A stretch of DNA of 46,992 nt. Origin: Desulfarculus sp. GTDB taxonomy: Bacteria > Desulfobacterota > Desulfarculia > Desulfarculales > Desulfarculaceae. Where the stretch lies: positions 1 through 46,992 of the forward strand of contig JACRDC010000020.1 of the NCBI GenBank assembly GCA_016218705.1, read 5' to 3'. The position numbers and the translations under genes were made by a program. The notes beneath the pieces were generated by a model that made no database searches, was not told the origin of the DNA, and worked only from the letters and a program-made list of their open reading frames with translations. Shown piece by piece: positions 17,593 to 24,670 of this stretch (position 1 is its first letter; each line of letters opens with the position of its first letter).

Positions 17593-18390
17593 ATGAAGCT
17601 CGACCTCATGGTACTAATCAAGGGCGCCGGCGAGATGGCCAGCGGCGTGGCTTTTTGTCTGCACCAGGCCCACCTGCGGGTGGTGCTCAGCGAGCGGCCC
17701 CAACCCCTGGCCGTGCGCCGGGCGGTGAGCTTCTGCGAGGCCGTGCACCAGGGCCGCATGGAGGTGGAGGGCGTCACCGCCGTGCGGGTGCCTGGTCTGG
17801 ACGGCCTGGCGGCCATCTGGGCCGCCGGCCAGATACCCCTCTTGGTGGACCCGGAGCTGGCCTACCTGCCGGCCCTCAAGCCCCAGGTGCTGGTGGAGGC
17901 CACCCTGAACAAACAGGGCCTGGACCTGGATATGGGCGACGCGCCCCTTGTCATCGCCCTGGGGCCGGGCTTTTATGCCGGCCGCCAGGCCCATGTGGTG
18001 GTGGAGACCAACCGGGGCCATGATCTGGGCCGGCTGATATATGAGGGCCAGGCCCAGGCCAACACCGGTGTGCCTGGCGATATCGGGGGCCTGACCTGGC
18101 AGCGGGTGCTGCGCGCCCCGGCGGCGGGGGGCTTTGAGCCGTCCCTGGAACTGGGCGCCCAGGTGGCGCTGGGCCAGGAGGTGGCCCGGGTGGCCGGCCA
18201 GCCCCTCCTGGCCGGCACGGCTGGGCTCTTGCGGGGGCTCTTGCGCCCGGGCAGCCTGGTGCACCCTGGCCAGAAGGTGGGCGACATAGACCCCCGGGGC
18301 GATCCTGCTTACCTGCGCACCATCAGCGAGAAGGCCCGCGCCCTGGGCGGGGCGGTGCTGGTGGCCATCATGCGCCAGTTCAACCGCTAG
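17593..18390 (+). CDS. yqeB: YqeB/EF2563-type selenium-dependent molybdenum hydroxylase maturation protein
   Basis: A 265-residue protein with the full EF2563 pattern: LIKGAGEMASGVAFCLHQAHLRVVLSE (Rossmann-like first loop), QPLAVRRAVSFCEAVHQG, LVEATLNKQ, APLVIALGPGFYAGRQAHVVVETNRGHDLGR, NTGVPGDIGG, and a C-terminal half with biotinyl-like DIDPRGD. The family occurs with selenium-dependent molybdenum hydroxylases and is thought to help insert labile selenium or finish their cofactor. None of the usual partners (xdh/ssnA/yqeC/mocA) is in this window. The ATG at 17593 gives a family-sized protein; longer in-frame starts run into the preceding gene. Confidence 0.85.
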   Translation: MKLDLMVLIKGAGEMASGVAFCLHQAHLRVVLSERPQPLAVRRAVSFCEAVHQGRMEVEGVTAVRVPGLDGLAAIWAAGQIPLLVDPELAYLPALKPQVLVEATLNKQGLDLDMGDAPLVIALGPGFYAGRQAHVVVETNRGHDLGRLIYEGQAQANTGVPGDIGGLTWQRVLRAPAAGGFEPSLELGAQVALGQEVARVAGQPLLAGTAGLLRGLLRPGSLVHPGQKVGDIDPRGDPAYLRTISEKARALGGAVLVAIMRQFNR

Positions 18391-18468
18391 GGCGGTGGCA
18401 TGCCCGCCACTTGCCATCTTTGGCCTCGCCGGGCCGTTGGGTCTGCGTTTTTCTTCCAACAAGCCACC

Positions 18469-18656
18469 GTGTCCCGCTCCTTAGCCCGGCCATTCTTAAT
18501 CGCCCTGATGGCGGCGGCGTTATTATGCGCGGCCCTCGCGGCGTGAGGTCATGGCGTGGGCAGAAGCCCCAAGGACTGCGCCGCCTCGATAGGGCCTATG
18601 CAGCGCGGGGGCGCGGTATGGCCGGGCGTGGGAGCGGGACACAAAAGAAACCGCTT
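18469..18656. repeat. Repeat family A, copy 1: ~175-bp element with terminal inverted repeats
   Basis: The core 18469-18642 is bounded by imperfect 27-bp inverted ends (18469-18495 and 18616-18642; 23 of 27 positions pair), each starting GTGTCCCGCTCC and containing GCCCGGCCAT. A conserved tail AAGCGGTTT (read on the minus strand) adjoins the 3' end, to 18656. The 327-bp gap between yqeB and mutM (18391-18717) contains this element and no convincing gene. No target-site duplication is evident. Its interior resembles the copy at the right edge of the window. Confidence 0.8.
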
Positions 18657-18717
18657 AGGCTTTGCTCTTTCTTCTTGGCGGGGTCAAGCCGCGCGGCCCT
18701 GAAATCTCCGGCCAAGC

Positions 18718-19542
18718 CTAGCGTGGCGCCGGTTGGCAGCGCGGGCAAAAGTGGGTGGAGCGCCCGGCCAGCACGATCTTCTCCACCGTCGCGCCGCAGG
18801 CCGGGCAGGGCTGGCCGGTGCGGCGGTAGACCCGGTGGGCCTCTTGGAAGGTGCCCGGCCTGCCTTCGGCGTCCACGAAGTTCCTGACCGAGGAGCCGCC
18901 CCGCTCCAGGGACTCGGCCAGGGTTTCCTGCAACGCCTCATGCAGGCGCAGCAGGTCGGCCCGGTCCAGATCGGCGGCGCGCGCGCACGGCGAGAGCCCG
19001 GCCCGGTGCAGGGCCTCGTCGGCGTAGATGTTGCCCACCCCGGCCAGCGCCCGCTGGTCCAACAGCAAGCTCTTGAGCGGCGTCCTGCGGCCGGCCAGGC
19101 GCTCCACGAACAGGGCGTCCGCCATGCCCAGGGCGTCGGGGCCGTAGTTGGCCAACGGCCCGGCCAACAGCGCCGCGCGGTCGGGGCAAAAGGCCAAAAA
19201 GCCGAAGCGGCGCACGTCGCGGTAGAAGAGGCTCTCGCCGCCGTCCTCGAAGCCGATGACCACGTGCAGGTGGTCGGCCTGGGGGCGGTGGGCGGCCATG
19301 ATGAGCTGGCCGGTCATGCCCAGGTGCACGGCCAGGAAGGCCCCGCCCTCCAGGCCCAGCATCAGGAGCTTGCCCCGGCGCTCCGAGCCCAGCACCTGGC
19401 GACCGGTCAGCCCCTTGCGGAAGACCTTGAGGCTGGGCCGGATCAGCTTGCCCTCCCGGGCCTCCACCTTGGCGATGCGCCGTCCCTGGATGCGGGGCAT
19501 CAGGGTGCGGCGCACGCTCTCCACCTCGGGCAGTTCGGGCAT
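18718..19542 (-). CDS. mutM: Formamidopyrimidine-DNA glycosylase
   Basis: A 274-residue base-excision repair enzyme (Fpg) that removes 8-oxoguanine and other oxidised purines and nicks the abasic site. The N-terminus MPELPEVESVRR supplies the catalytic Pro2 and Glu3; GKLLML holds the conserved Lys; GVGNIYADEALHRAGLSP is the helix-two-turns-helix; the C-terminus carries the zinc finger CX2CX16CX2C (CPAC...CPRC). GGAAGG precedes the ATG. It is monocistronic and divergent from the mreB operon. Confidence 0.96.
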   Translation of the reverse strand: MPELPEVESVRRTLMPRIQGRRIAKVEAREGKLIRPSLKVFRKGLTGRQVLGSERRGKLLMLGLEGGAFLAVHLGMTGQLIMAAHRPQADHLHVVIGFEDGGESLFYRDVRRFGFLAFCPDRAALLAGPLANYGPDALGMADALFVERLAGRRTPLKSLLLDQRALAGVGNIYADEALHRAGLSPCARAADLDRADLLRLHEALQETLAESLERGGSSVRNFVDAEGRPGTFQEAHRVYRRTGQPCPACGATVEKIVLAGRSTHFCPRCQPAPR

Positions 19543-19622
19543 GTGGCGCTACCTTCCGGGGACCGGCCCCGCCGGGGGTCCGTCTCAAGGCCCCCGTGGG
19601 GGTCAACCCCATCATTCGGTGG

Positions 19623-19651
19623 TTGACACTAACTTTAAACCTATATACAGT
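19623..19651 (+). promoter_or_regulatory. Sigma-70 promoter of the Cys-rich/GAF/mreB operon
   Basis: TTGACA (19623-19628), a 17-bp AT-rich spacer and TACAGT (19646-19651) form a credible promoter about 85 bp before the first gene and divergent from mutM. Confidence 0.65.
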
Positions 19652-19733
19652 ATCTTCGACGATCAAGAAAGATTCGGCCCGCGCTTTTCACAGGGCACCA
19701 GCAAGAGAGGGACCTTTGCCCGACTTTGAGAAG

Positions 19734-19934
19734 ATGAAAAAGGGCTGCCCCAATCTCCAGGCCAACCAGGCCTCCTGCACCTGCACCTATTCCTCTTGCG
19801 ACAAGCAGGGCCTGTGCTGTCAGTGCGTGGCCTATCACCGCCGCATGCGGCAGATCCCCGGGTGCTTCTTCAGCCCCGCTGGCGAGCGCACCTACGACCG
19901 GTCCTATGCCAAGTTCTGCGGCGACTGCTCTTAA
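19734..19934 (+). CDS. Small Cys-rich protein (DUF6485-like)
   Basis: A 66-residue protein with ten Cys: 5, 15, 17, 22, 28, 29, 31, 44, 62 and 65. Conserved-looking blocks are CTCTYSSC, GLCCQCVAYHRR, IPGCFF, DRSYAKFC. This spacing fits small metal-binding proteins annotated DUF6485 in anaerobes; binding of zinc or an iron-sulfur cluster is plausible but not shown. The ATG at 19734 is preceded by GAGAAG; the frame is open further upstream but composition there does not look coding. It starts the operon that continues with the GAF protein and mreB. Confidence 0.65.
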   Translation: MKKGCPNLQANQASCTCTYSSCDKQGLCCQCVAYHRRMRQIPGCFFSPAGERTYDRSYAKFCGDCS

Positions 19935-19962
19935 TCTGCACCCTCCCGCGGACCTGGGGTCC

Positions 19963-20910
19963 ATGGACCAACGTCACGAATTGACCGACGCCATCAACCT
20001 GCTGGCCGACCTCACGGAGGCCTTCACGGCGGCGCTTTTCTTGCGCGAGCGCGGCGGCGAGGCCCTCAAGGCCTCGGCCTGGCACACTCTGAGCCGCTCC
20101 TTTAGGGCCGAGGCCGCCATCGCCCCCGGCGAGGGCCTGGTGGGCTACGTCTTCAAGTCCGGGCGCATCGTGGACGTGGACCGCTACCAGCAGGGCTCCA
20201 GCGCCACCCGCCTCTACGACGAGGACGAGGGCGTCAAGGCCTTCCTGGCCATGCCCGTGGGCGAGGTGGGGGTCTTGGTGGTGGACACCAAGAACCGCCA
20301 GGTCTTCGGCGAGCGCGAAAAAAAGGTCGTGCGCGACTTCGCCAAGTTCTTCAATCACCTGGTCATGCACCAGGAGACGTCCAGCCGCGAGGCCATGTAC
20401 GGCCGCATTCTCGACCTGCTTTACGACCTGGAGAACGCCGCCCTGGGCTTCGGCGACCCCCGCGACTACTATGCCGAGGTCCTGGACGCCGGGCGGCGCT
20501 ACACGGGCCTGTCCATGGGCTTTTTGTGCCTGTTGCACCCCGGGCGCAAGCAGTACACCGTGGCGGCGGTGGAGGGGCCGGGCTTGAGCACCCTGCGCGG
20601 GCGCTCCTTCCCGGTGAGCCAGGGTCTGGTGGGCTGGGTTTTCAGGGAGATGCGCCCCCTGGCCCACTCGCGCTTCAACCCGCTCAAGGGAAAATCCTAT
20701 CTCATCTCGCCAGAGGAGCCCATGCGGGGGTACAATGCCTTCGTAGGGGTGCCTCTCCTGGCCTGGCGCAGCCTCACCGGGGTGTGGGCCTTCGCCGGCC
20801 GCAGCGAGAGGCACATCGAGGAGGAGGAGGAGCGGGCCTTGCAGTTGGCCGGCAACCGGGTGGCCTCCACCATAGATCACTACCGCCTCAACTCCGGCAA
20901 GGGGATCTGA
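19963..20910 (+). CDS. Tandem GAF-domain protein upstream of mreB
   Basis: A 315-residue cytoplasmic protein with two GAF-like modules and no output domain. Module 1 (~15-140) contains APGEGLVGYVFKSGRIVDVDRY and VLVVDTKNRQVFGEREKKVVRDFA. Module 2 (~165-305) contains PVSQGLVGWVFREMRPLAH, YNAFVGVPLL and LTGVWAFAGRSERHIEEEEER. These are the strands and closing helix of GAF folds. Module 2 lacks obvious Cys/His heme or chromophore sites. It lies 28 bp after the Cys-rich gene and 30 bp before mreB, so it could couple a small-molecule signal to cell shape (inference). A longer in-frame start at 19906 overlaps the preceding gene. Confidence 0.8.
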   Translation: MDQRHELTDAINLLADLTEAFTAALFLRERGGEALKASAWHTLSRSFRAEAAIAPGEGLVGYVFKSGRIVDVDRYQQGSSATRLYDEDEGVKAFLAMPVGEVGVLVVDTKNRQVFGEREKKVVRDFAKFFNHLVMHQETSSREAMYGRILDLLYDLENAALGFGDPRDYYAEVLDAGRRYTGLSMGFLCLLHPGRKQYTVAAVEGPGLSTLRGRSFPVSQGLVGWVFREMRPLAHSRFNPLKGKSYLISPEEPMRGYNAFVGVPLLAWRSLTGVWAFAGRSERHIEEEEERALQLAGNRVASTIDHYRLNSGKGI

Positions 20911-20940
20911 CGGCGCTGGCATAGGCGAAAGGGCAAGCGC

Positions 20941-21966
20941 ATGTTTTTCAGCAAGCTCCTGGGTCTGTTTGGCAAGGACATGGCCATGGACCTAGGCACG
21001 GCCAACACCCTGATCTACATCAAAGGCAAGGGCGTGGTGCTCAACGAGCCCTCGGTGGTGGCCATCCAGCGCGACAGCGGCAAGACCATCGCCGTGGGGC
21101 ACGCGGCCAAGGAGTACCTGGGCCGCGCCAATCCCACCATCCTGGCCAGCCGTCCCCTCAAGGACGGCGTCATCGCCGACTTCGACCTCACCCGCCTGAT
21201 GATCAAGGAGTTCATCCACAAGGTGCGCTCGGCCGCCGGAGTGGTCAAGCCGCGCATGCTCATCGGCGTGCCCTCGGGTGTGACCCAGGTGGAGAAGCGG
21301 GCGGTGATCGAGAGCGCCGAGCAGGCGGGGGCCCGCGAGATATACCTCATCGAGGAGCCCATGGCCGCGGCCATCGGCGCGGGCCTGCCCGTGGACCGCC
21401 CCCGGGGCTGCATGATCGTGGACATCGGCGGCGGCACCACCGAGGTGGCGGTCATTTCGCTGTTCTCCACGGCCTACTCCGAGTCGGTGCGCGTGGCCGG
21501 CGACGAGGGCAACGAGGCCATCATGCGCTACATCCAGCGCAAGTACCAGATGCTGGTGGGCGAAAATTCGGCCGAGAACGTCAAGATTCAGATCGGCTCC
21601 GCCTATCCCCTGGAGGAGCACCTGTCCATGGACATCAGCGGCAAGGACCTGGTCAACGGCATTCCCCGCACGGTGACGCTCACCGACGACGAGGTGCGCG
21701 AGGCCATGTCCGAGCCGGTCTCGGTGATCGTGGAGAGCGTGCGCCGGGCCTTCGAGAAGACCCCCCCCGAGTTGGCCGCCGACGTGGCCGAGGAGGGCCT
21801 GACGCTCGCCGGCGGCGGGGCCTTGATCCGGGGCCTGGACAAGCTCATCCAGGAGGAGATGCACATCAAGGTGCGCATCGCCGAGGACCCGCTGACCTGC
21901 GTGGTCATGGGGGCCGGCCTGGCCCTGCACGATATTCGCGAGTTCCGGCGGGTATTTATAAATTAA
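20941..21966 (+). CDS. mreB: Rod-shape-determining actin homologue MreB
   Basis: A 341-residue actin-family filament protein. The ATP-binding signatures are present: phosphate-1 MAMDLGTANTLIYIKGKG, phosphate-2 MIVDIGGGTTEVAVIS and the adenosine motif LAGGGALIRGLDK. The N-terminal MFFSKLLGLFG is the amphipathic membrane-binding helix. MreB guides lateral peptidoglycan synthesis. AAGGGC lies before the ATG. It is not followed by mreC or mreD, so this is either the second mreB/mbl-type copy or a separated core gene. Confidence 0.96.
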   Translation: MFFSKLLGLFGKDMAMDLGTANTLIYIKGKGVVLNEPSVVAIQRDSGKTIAVGHAAKEYLGRANPTILASRPLKDGVIADFDLTRLMIKEFIHKVRSAAGVVKPRMLIGVPSGVTQVEKRAVIESAEQAGAREIYLIEEPMAAAIGAGLPVDRPRGCMIVDIGGGTTEVAVISLFSTAYSESVRVAGDEGNEAIMRYIQRKYQMLVGENSAENVKIQIGSAYPLEEHLSMDISGKDLVNGIPRTVTLTDDEVREAMSEPVSVIVESVRRAFEKTPPELAADVAEEGLTLAGGGALIRGLDKLIQEEMHIKVRIAEDPLTCVVMGAGLALHDIREFRRVFIN

Positions 21967-22095
21967 ACCCCCATTGGGGGCGCCTTGGCTGGCGCATTTG
22001 GTCTTTGGTCATTACAATTTGGGTGAGGCAACACCATAAACAACGCCCGGCGCGGCCCCCGGGGGCCGGCGGGCGCCAACCCAGCGAGGAGCCAC

Positions 22096-22287
22096 TTGGC
22101 CAGACGCCTGCAACCCCATGACCTGGAAGACCGCATAGACTGCTTCGGCGAGTTCGAGCGGGGAGACGCGGTGTGCATGCTGCATTGCAGCCTGAACTTC
22201 GAGTGCGCCGCCGCCCGCCAGCGCCTGGCGGACCTGCAACTGCACGACGAGTCCCTGGAGTACCTGGGCTGCCCCCACAGCGCCTAG
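22096..22287 (+). CDS. 63-residue Cys-containing protein, TTG start
   Basis: I do not recognise a family. The frame starts at TTG with GAGGAG six bases upstream and ends 44 bp before a terminator. The protein is acidic to neutral with five Cys (16, 27, 31, 37, 59) and the pattern DCFGEFERGDAVCMLHCSLNFECAAARQRLADLQLHDESLEYLGCP; the first half could bind a metal and the middle is helical. It lies 129 bp downstream of mreB, outside its tight operon. Coding is supported by the ribosome site, GC-rich third positions and the terminator placement. Confidence 0.6.
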   Translation: MARRLQPHDLEDRIDCFGEFERGDAVCMLHCSLNFECAAARQRLADLQLHDESLEYLGCPHSA

Positions 22288-22330
22288 GGCGGGGAGTTTT
22301 TAGCCGGACAGCCAGCCGAAATTAAAGGAT

Positions 22331-22367
22331 TTCGTAGGGGCGGGGTTCATCCCCGCCCTGTCTTTTT
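22331..22367 (+). terminator. Intrinsic terminator made from a family D repeat
   Basis: TTCGTAGGGGCGGGG is followed by its complement: an 8-bp stem 22338-22345/22351-22358, then TCTTTTT. The hairpin is the same short REP-like sequence seen twice at 38517-38598, here with a T tract, and it ends the mreB-side transcript. Confidence 0.75.
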
Positions 22368-22413
22368 GGGGGGCGGCGCGAGGCGTTGGCCCTAGCCTTT
22401 ATCAAGCGATAGG

Positions 22414-22455
22414 GTCGTTGCGAGGAGCATCGTGGGAGGATGCGACGCGGCAACC
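22414..22455. repeat. GTYRTTGCGAGGAGC-type palindromic repeat
   Basis: The stretch opens GTCGTTGCGAGGAGC and closes GCGACGCGGCAACC, with complementary ends GTTGC/GCAAC. It matches a short palindromic repeat type I recall as widespread in unrelated bacterial genomes, including Desulfobacterota. The surrounding DNA at 22368-22560 has no gene I can support. Confidence 0.6.
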
Positions 22456-22560
22456 TTCCATTTCGTGTTTTTCATACGCATTTCAGATCAGACGCATAGT
22501 TTTTCGGCATATTTCATCTGGGTACAGCCCTTACGGTATAGGCGGCCCAAGAAAGCCTAA

Positions 22561-22762
22561 TACCAATATGCAATCAAAGCCATCCATGGCTCTTTGATTT
22601 GCCCTCGAGCGGGCAAAAACGTGGTTTTGCCCGGCCTCCCGGGCGCTTTCGCGCCTGGCGGGCCATCCACCGGGGTCCCCAAAAAAGCGCGGCTTTTTTG
22701 GGGTGGTTCTTGGCCCGCATACCAAGTTGCGATCAAACTACTCGTTTGATCGCAACTTGGTA
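22561..22762 (+). repeat. Repeat family B, copy 2: extended modular element
   Basis: This copy is 202 bp and has inverted ends TACCAATATGCAATCAAA and its partner TTTGATCGCAACTTGGTA. Compared with copy 1 it keeps the same three hairpin modules in the same order (with small changes) but has ~80 extra bases in the middle, which form further hairpins, among them CCCCAAAAAAGCGC with its partner. The right end abuts family A copy 2 with only one base between them. Confidence 0.85.
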
Positions 22763-22763
22763 T

Positions 22764-22951
22764 AAGCGGTTTTTTGTGTCCCGCTAGAGCCGCCCGGCCA
22801 TACTGGCTTGCCGATGCGGGTGCCGGGGCGGGTTGGCTTGGCGCGAAGGCGCGGCGGTCATGGCCCCAGAGGGCCGGCGCTTGGGCGGGCTTGGTTCAGA
22901 CCGGCCCCCTTCCGGTGCTTTGATTCAATGGCCGGGCTAAGAGCGGGACAC
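22764..22951. repeat. Repeat family A, copy 2
   Basis: The conserved flank AAGCGGTTTTTTGTGTCCC leads into a core 22776-22951 (176 bp, against 174 bp in copy 1). The ends match copy 1 (GTGTCCCGCT...GCCCGGCCATAC and AATGGCCGGGCTAAG...GCGGGACAC), but the interior is nearly unrelated. Relative to copy 1 it is inverted. The following 22952-23053 shows no gene. Confidence 0.8.
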
Positions 22952-23053
22952 GGGGTCTGGGGTGAATAGGGGGATCGGGCGCTGCTGGCCCCAGACTTCT
23001 GTGGAGTTCCCTGGAACGGGGGCCGCCAGCCCTGGCCAGCGCCACGGCCCCAA

Positions 23054-23089
23054 CCGGCCCGTATACGCCCGCCGCGGCTCGCGGCCTAG
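23054..23089. repeat. Repeat family C, copy 1 (overlaps a stop codon)
   Basis: Thirty-six bases nearly identical (two differences) to 34703-34738. It contains CCGCGGCTCGCGG, a GC-rich hairpin, next to GTATAC. It covers the stop codon of the minus-strand S24 gene and probably serves as its 3' end. Confidence 0.75.
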
Positions 23090-23523
23090 TGCCGGCGGTA
23101 GTGCCTAATCAGCCCGGCCACCACGCCTAGCACCTTGACTTCCTCGTGGCGCAGGATGATGGGCTCCATCTCGGGGTTGGCCGGCTCCAGGCGGATGTGG
23201 TCGCGCTCCAGGTAGTATTTCTTGAGCGTGACGTCGCTGTGGTTGATGAGCGCCACCACCATCTCGCCGTTGTGGGCGCTCGAGCGCTCCTCCACCACGA
23301 TGACGTCGCCGGGGCGGATGTGGGCGTCAATCATGGAGTTGCCCCGTACCTCCAGCGCAAAGGTGCGGAAGCGCCCCAGCATGTCGCTGGGGATGGCCAC
23401 CGTGCGCTCCTCGGGTATGGCCTCCACGGGCAGGCCGGCGGCCACGGTGCCCAGAAGCGGCACCTCCACCTCCTCCAGGGTTATCTCGTACAGGCCCAGT
23501 TCCTTGAGGCTGGGGACGGGCAT
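23086..23523 (-). CDS. LexA/UmuD-type S24 self-cleaving protein without DNA-binding domain
   Basis: A 145-residue protein that aligns with the C-terminal half of LexA from VPLLGTVAAG onward. All autoproteolysis parts are visible: scissile Ala29-Gly30, nucleophile Ser63 in RGNSMIDAHI and general-base Lys101 in DVTLKKYYLE, spaced as in LexA. The ~70-residue winged-helix DNA-binding domain of LexA is absent; only 19 linker-like residues precede the cleavage region. The size is that of UmuD, but no umuC lies nearby. A near-consensus promoter and GGAGG directly before the ATG show the gene is not a broken LexA. Role open: SOS accessory protein, UmuD-like polymerase partner, or a competitor of LexA. 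Confidence 0.85.
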   Translation of the reverse strand: MPVPSLKELGLYEITLEEVEVPLLGTVAAGLPVEAIPEERTVAIPSDMLGRFRTFALEVRGNSMIDAHIRPGDVIVVEERSSAHNGEMVVALINHSDVTLKKYYLERDHIRLEPANPEMEPIILRHEEVKVLGVVAGLIRHYRRH

Positions 23524-23564
23524 GGCTATCCTCCACTTTAGTCTAGCAGCTACACTTGATGACT

Positions 23565-23594
23565 ATAATATCCGGTCCGGCGGGGCCTTGTCAA
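23565..23594 (-). promoter_or_regulatory. Strong sigma-70 promoter of the S24 gene
   Basis: On the minus strand a perfect TTGACA (23589-23594) and TATTAT (23565-23570) are separated by 18 bp, about 42 bp before the ATG. Leader GTGGAGGATAGCC carries the ribosome site. Confidence 0.8.
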
Positions 23595-23649
23595 GGCCGC
23601 TTGGCGGGCGGGCGCCCAGGGGAAATGAATCACTATCCCTCGGCCAGGG

Positions 23650-23678
23650 TTGGCCGCCAGGCCGGGGCCTGCTATGCT
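23650..23678 (+). promoter_or_regulatory. Promoter of the NYN gene
   Basis: TTGGCC (23650-23655), 17 bp, TATGCT (23673-23678). The -10 and initial transcribed region, TATGCTAGGTTCTAG, recurs with one change upstream of the DUF6125-like gene (17030-17044). Confidence 0.5.
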
Positions 23679-23773
23679 AGGTTCTAGTTCCGCCATGCCC
23701 CCCGCCCCCGGCCGCCTTATTCCCCGGCCAGGAGCGGCCTATGACCAGACATCGCCATAGCCAGGAGAACCCC

Positions 23774-24424
23774 ATGAAAAAGGTCGCCGTATTGTTGGAT
23801 GGAGCCTACGTGCGCTACACCCTCTACCGCTTCCTGGACGGTCCCCCCACCGACACGCACATCGAGCGCTTTGCCCAGGGCTGCGTAAAGCCCGAGGAGG
23901 AGTTGTTCCGCATCTACTATTACGACTGCCTGCCCTTTGACGAGCAGCGCCTCAACCCGGTCTCGCGCACCTACATGGACTTCAAGCAGACCGAGGCCTA
24001 CCGCAAAAGCATAAATCTTATCCAGGGCTTGGAGATCAAGGACTACTTCGCCGTGCGCCTGGGCAACCTGGCCTTCAAGGACTGGCGCCTTAACAACTAT
24101 GCCTTTGGCCGCCTGTGCGACGCCAGCATGGAGGGGCGCACCCCCGAGTCCCTGAGCCCCCAGGATTTGCAGCCCGACTTCACCCAGAAGGGCGTGGACA
24201 TGAAGATCGGCCTGGACATCGCCTGGCTGGCCACCAAGCACCTGGTGGACAAGATCGTCTTGACCACCAACGACAGCGACTTCGTGCCGGCCATGAAGTA
24301 CGCCCGCCGCGAGGGCATCCACGTGGTGCTCATGGCCCTGGGCGAGGTGAGCAACATGCTTAAAGCCCACGCCGACGAGATACGCCCCGTGGACATGGAG
24401 CGCGTGCGGGGGGGCCTGGGCTAG
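23774..24424 (+). CDS. NYN-domain (PIN-like) nuclease
   Basis: A 216-residue protein of the NYN/DUF88 family, PIN-fold RNases found in RNA processing and defence. The acidic metal site is visible: Asp9 in VAVLLDGAYVR, Asp142 and Asp148 in KGVDMKIGLDIAWLA, and Asp167/Asp169 in LTTNDSDFVPAMKYARREG. An insertion at ~55-130 (FDEQRLNPVSRTY, LKDYFAVRLGNLAF) is typical for the LabA-like branch. AGGAG lies before the ATG at 23774. It stands alone and ends 28 bp before a hairpin. The RNA target is unknown. Confidence 0.88.
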   Translation: MKKVAVLLDGAYVRYTLYRFLDGPPTDTHIERFAQGCVKPEEELFRIYYYDCLPFDEQRLNPVSRTYMDFKQTEAYRKSINLIQGLEIKDYFAVRLGNLAFKDWRLNNYAFGRLCDASMEGRTPESLSPQDLQPDFTQKGVDMKIGLDIAWLATKHLVDKIVLTTNDSDFVPAMKYARREGIHVVLMALGEVSNMLKAHADEIRPVDMERVRGGLG

Positions 24425-24452
24425 GCCAAGCCTGATACCAGCGCTGAAGAAT

Positions 24453-24486
24453 CAGGGCCGCGCCTCCGAGAGGGGGCGCGGCCCTG
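24453..24486. terminator. 15-bp hairpin with GAGA loop after the NYN gene
   Basis: 24453-24464 pairs perfectly with 24475-24486 and three more pairs extend it to a GAGA tetraloop. No T run follows. The upstream 16 bases TGAAGAATCAGGGCCG (24445-24460) recur exactly, inverted, at 46082-46097. Confidence 0.65.
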
Positions 24487-24614
24487 GTGTTGGGGCAAGG
24501 CGGGGGAGGGGAGCAGCCCCATCCCTTGCCGCAAAGCCAGGCCATTGGTGACGGAAGCACTTGGCCTGTGACGGCCCGCCCTTTTCGCCTCCACCCTGCC
24601 TACCTTAAAAACGA

Positions 24615-24623
24615 TGCTATAAT
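24615..24623 (+). promoter_or_regulatory. Extended -10 promoter of the CheR/kinase operon
   Basis: TGCTATAAT is a perfect extended -10 element, 48 bp before the cheR-type ATG. The -35 region is poor, as usual for extended -10 promoters. Confidence 0.6.
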
Positions 24624-24670
24624 TTAGTTATTGCCCCTGGGACCGCTCATGACTTGAGCAAGGGGGACCC

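Noticed and set aside
22531-22787. Short open frames in the repeat island (both strands)
   Set aside because: They translate the palindromes of repeat families A and B; the palindromic structure explains the open frames.
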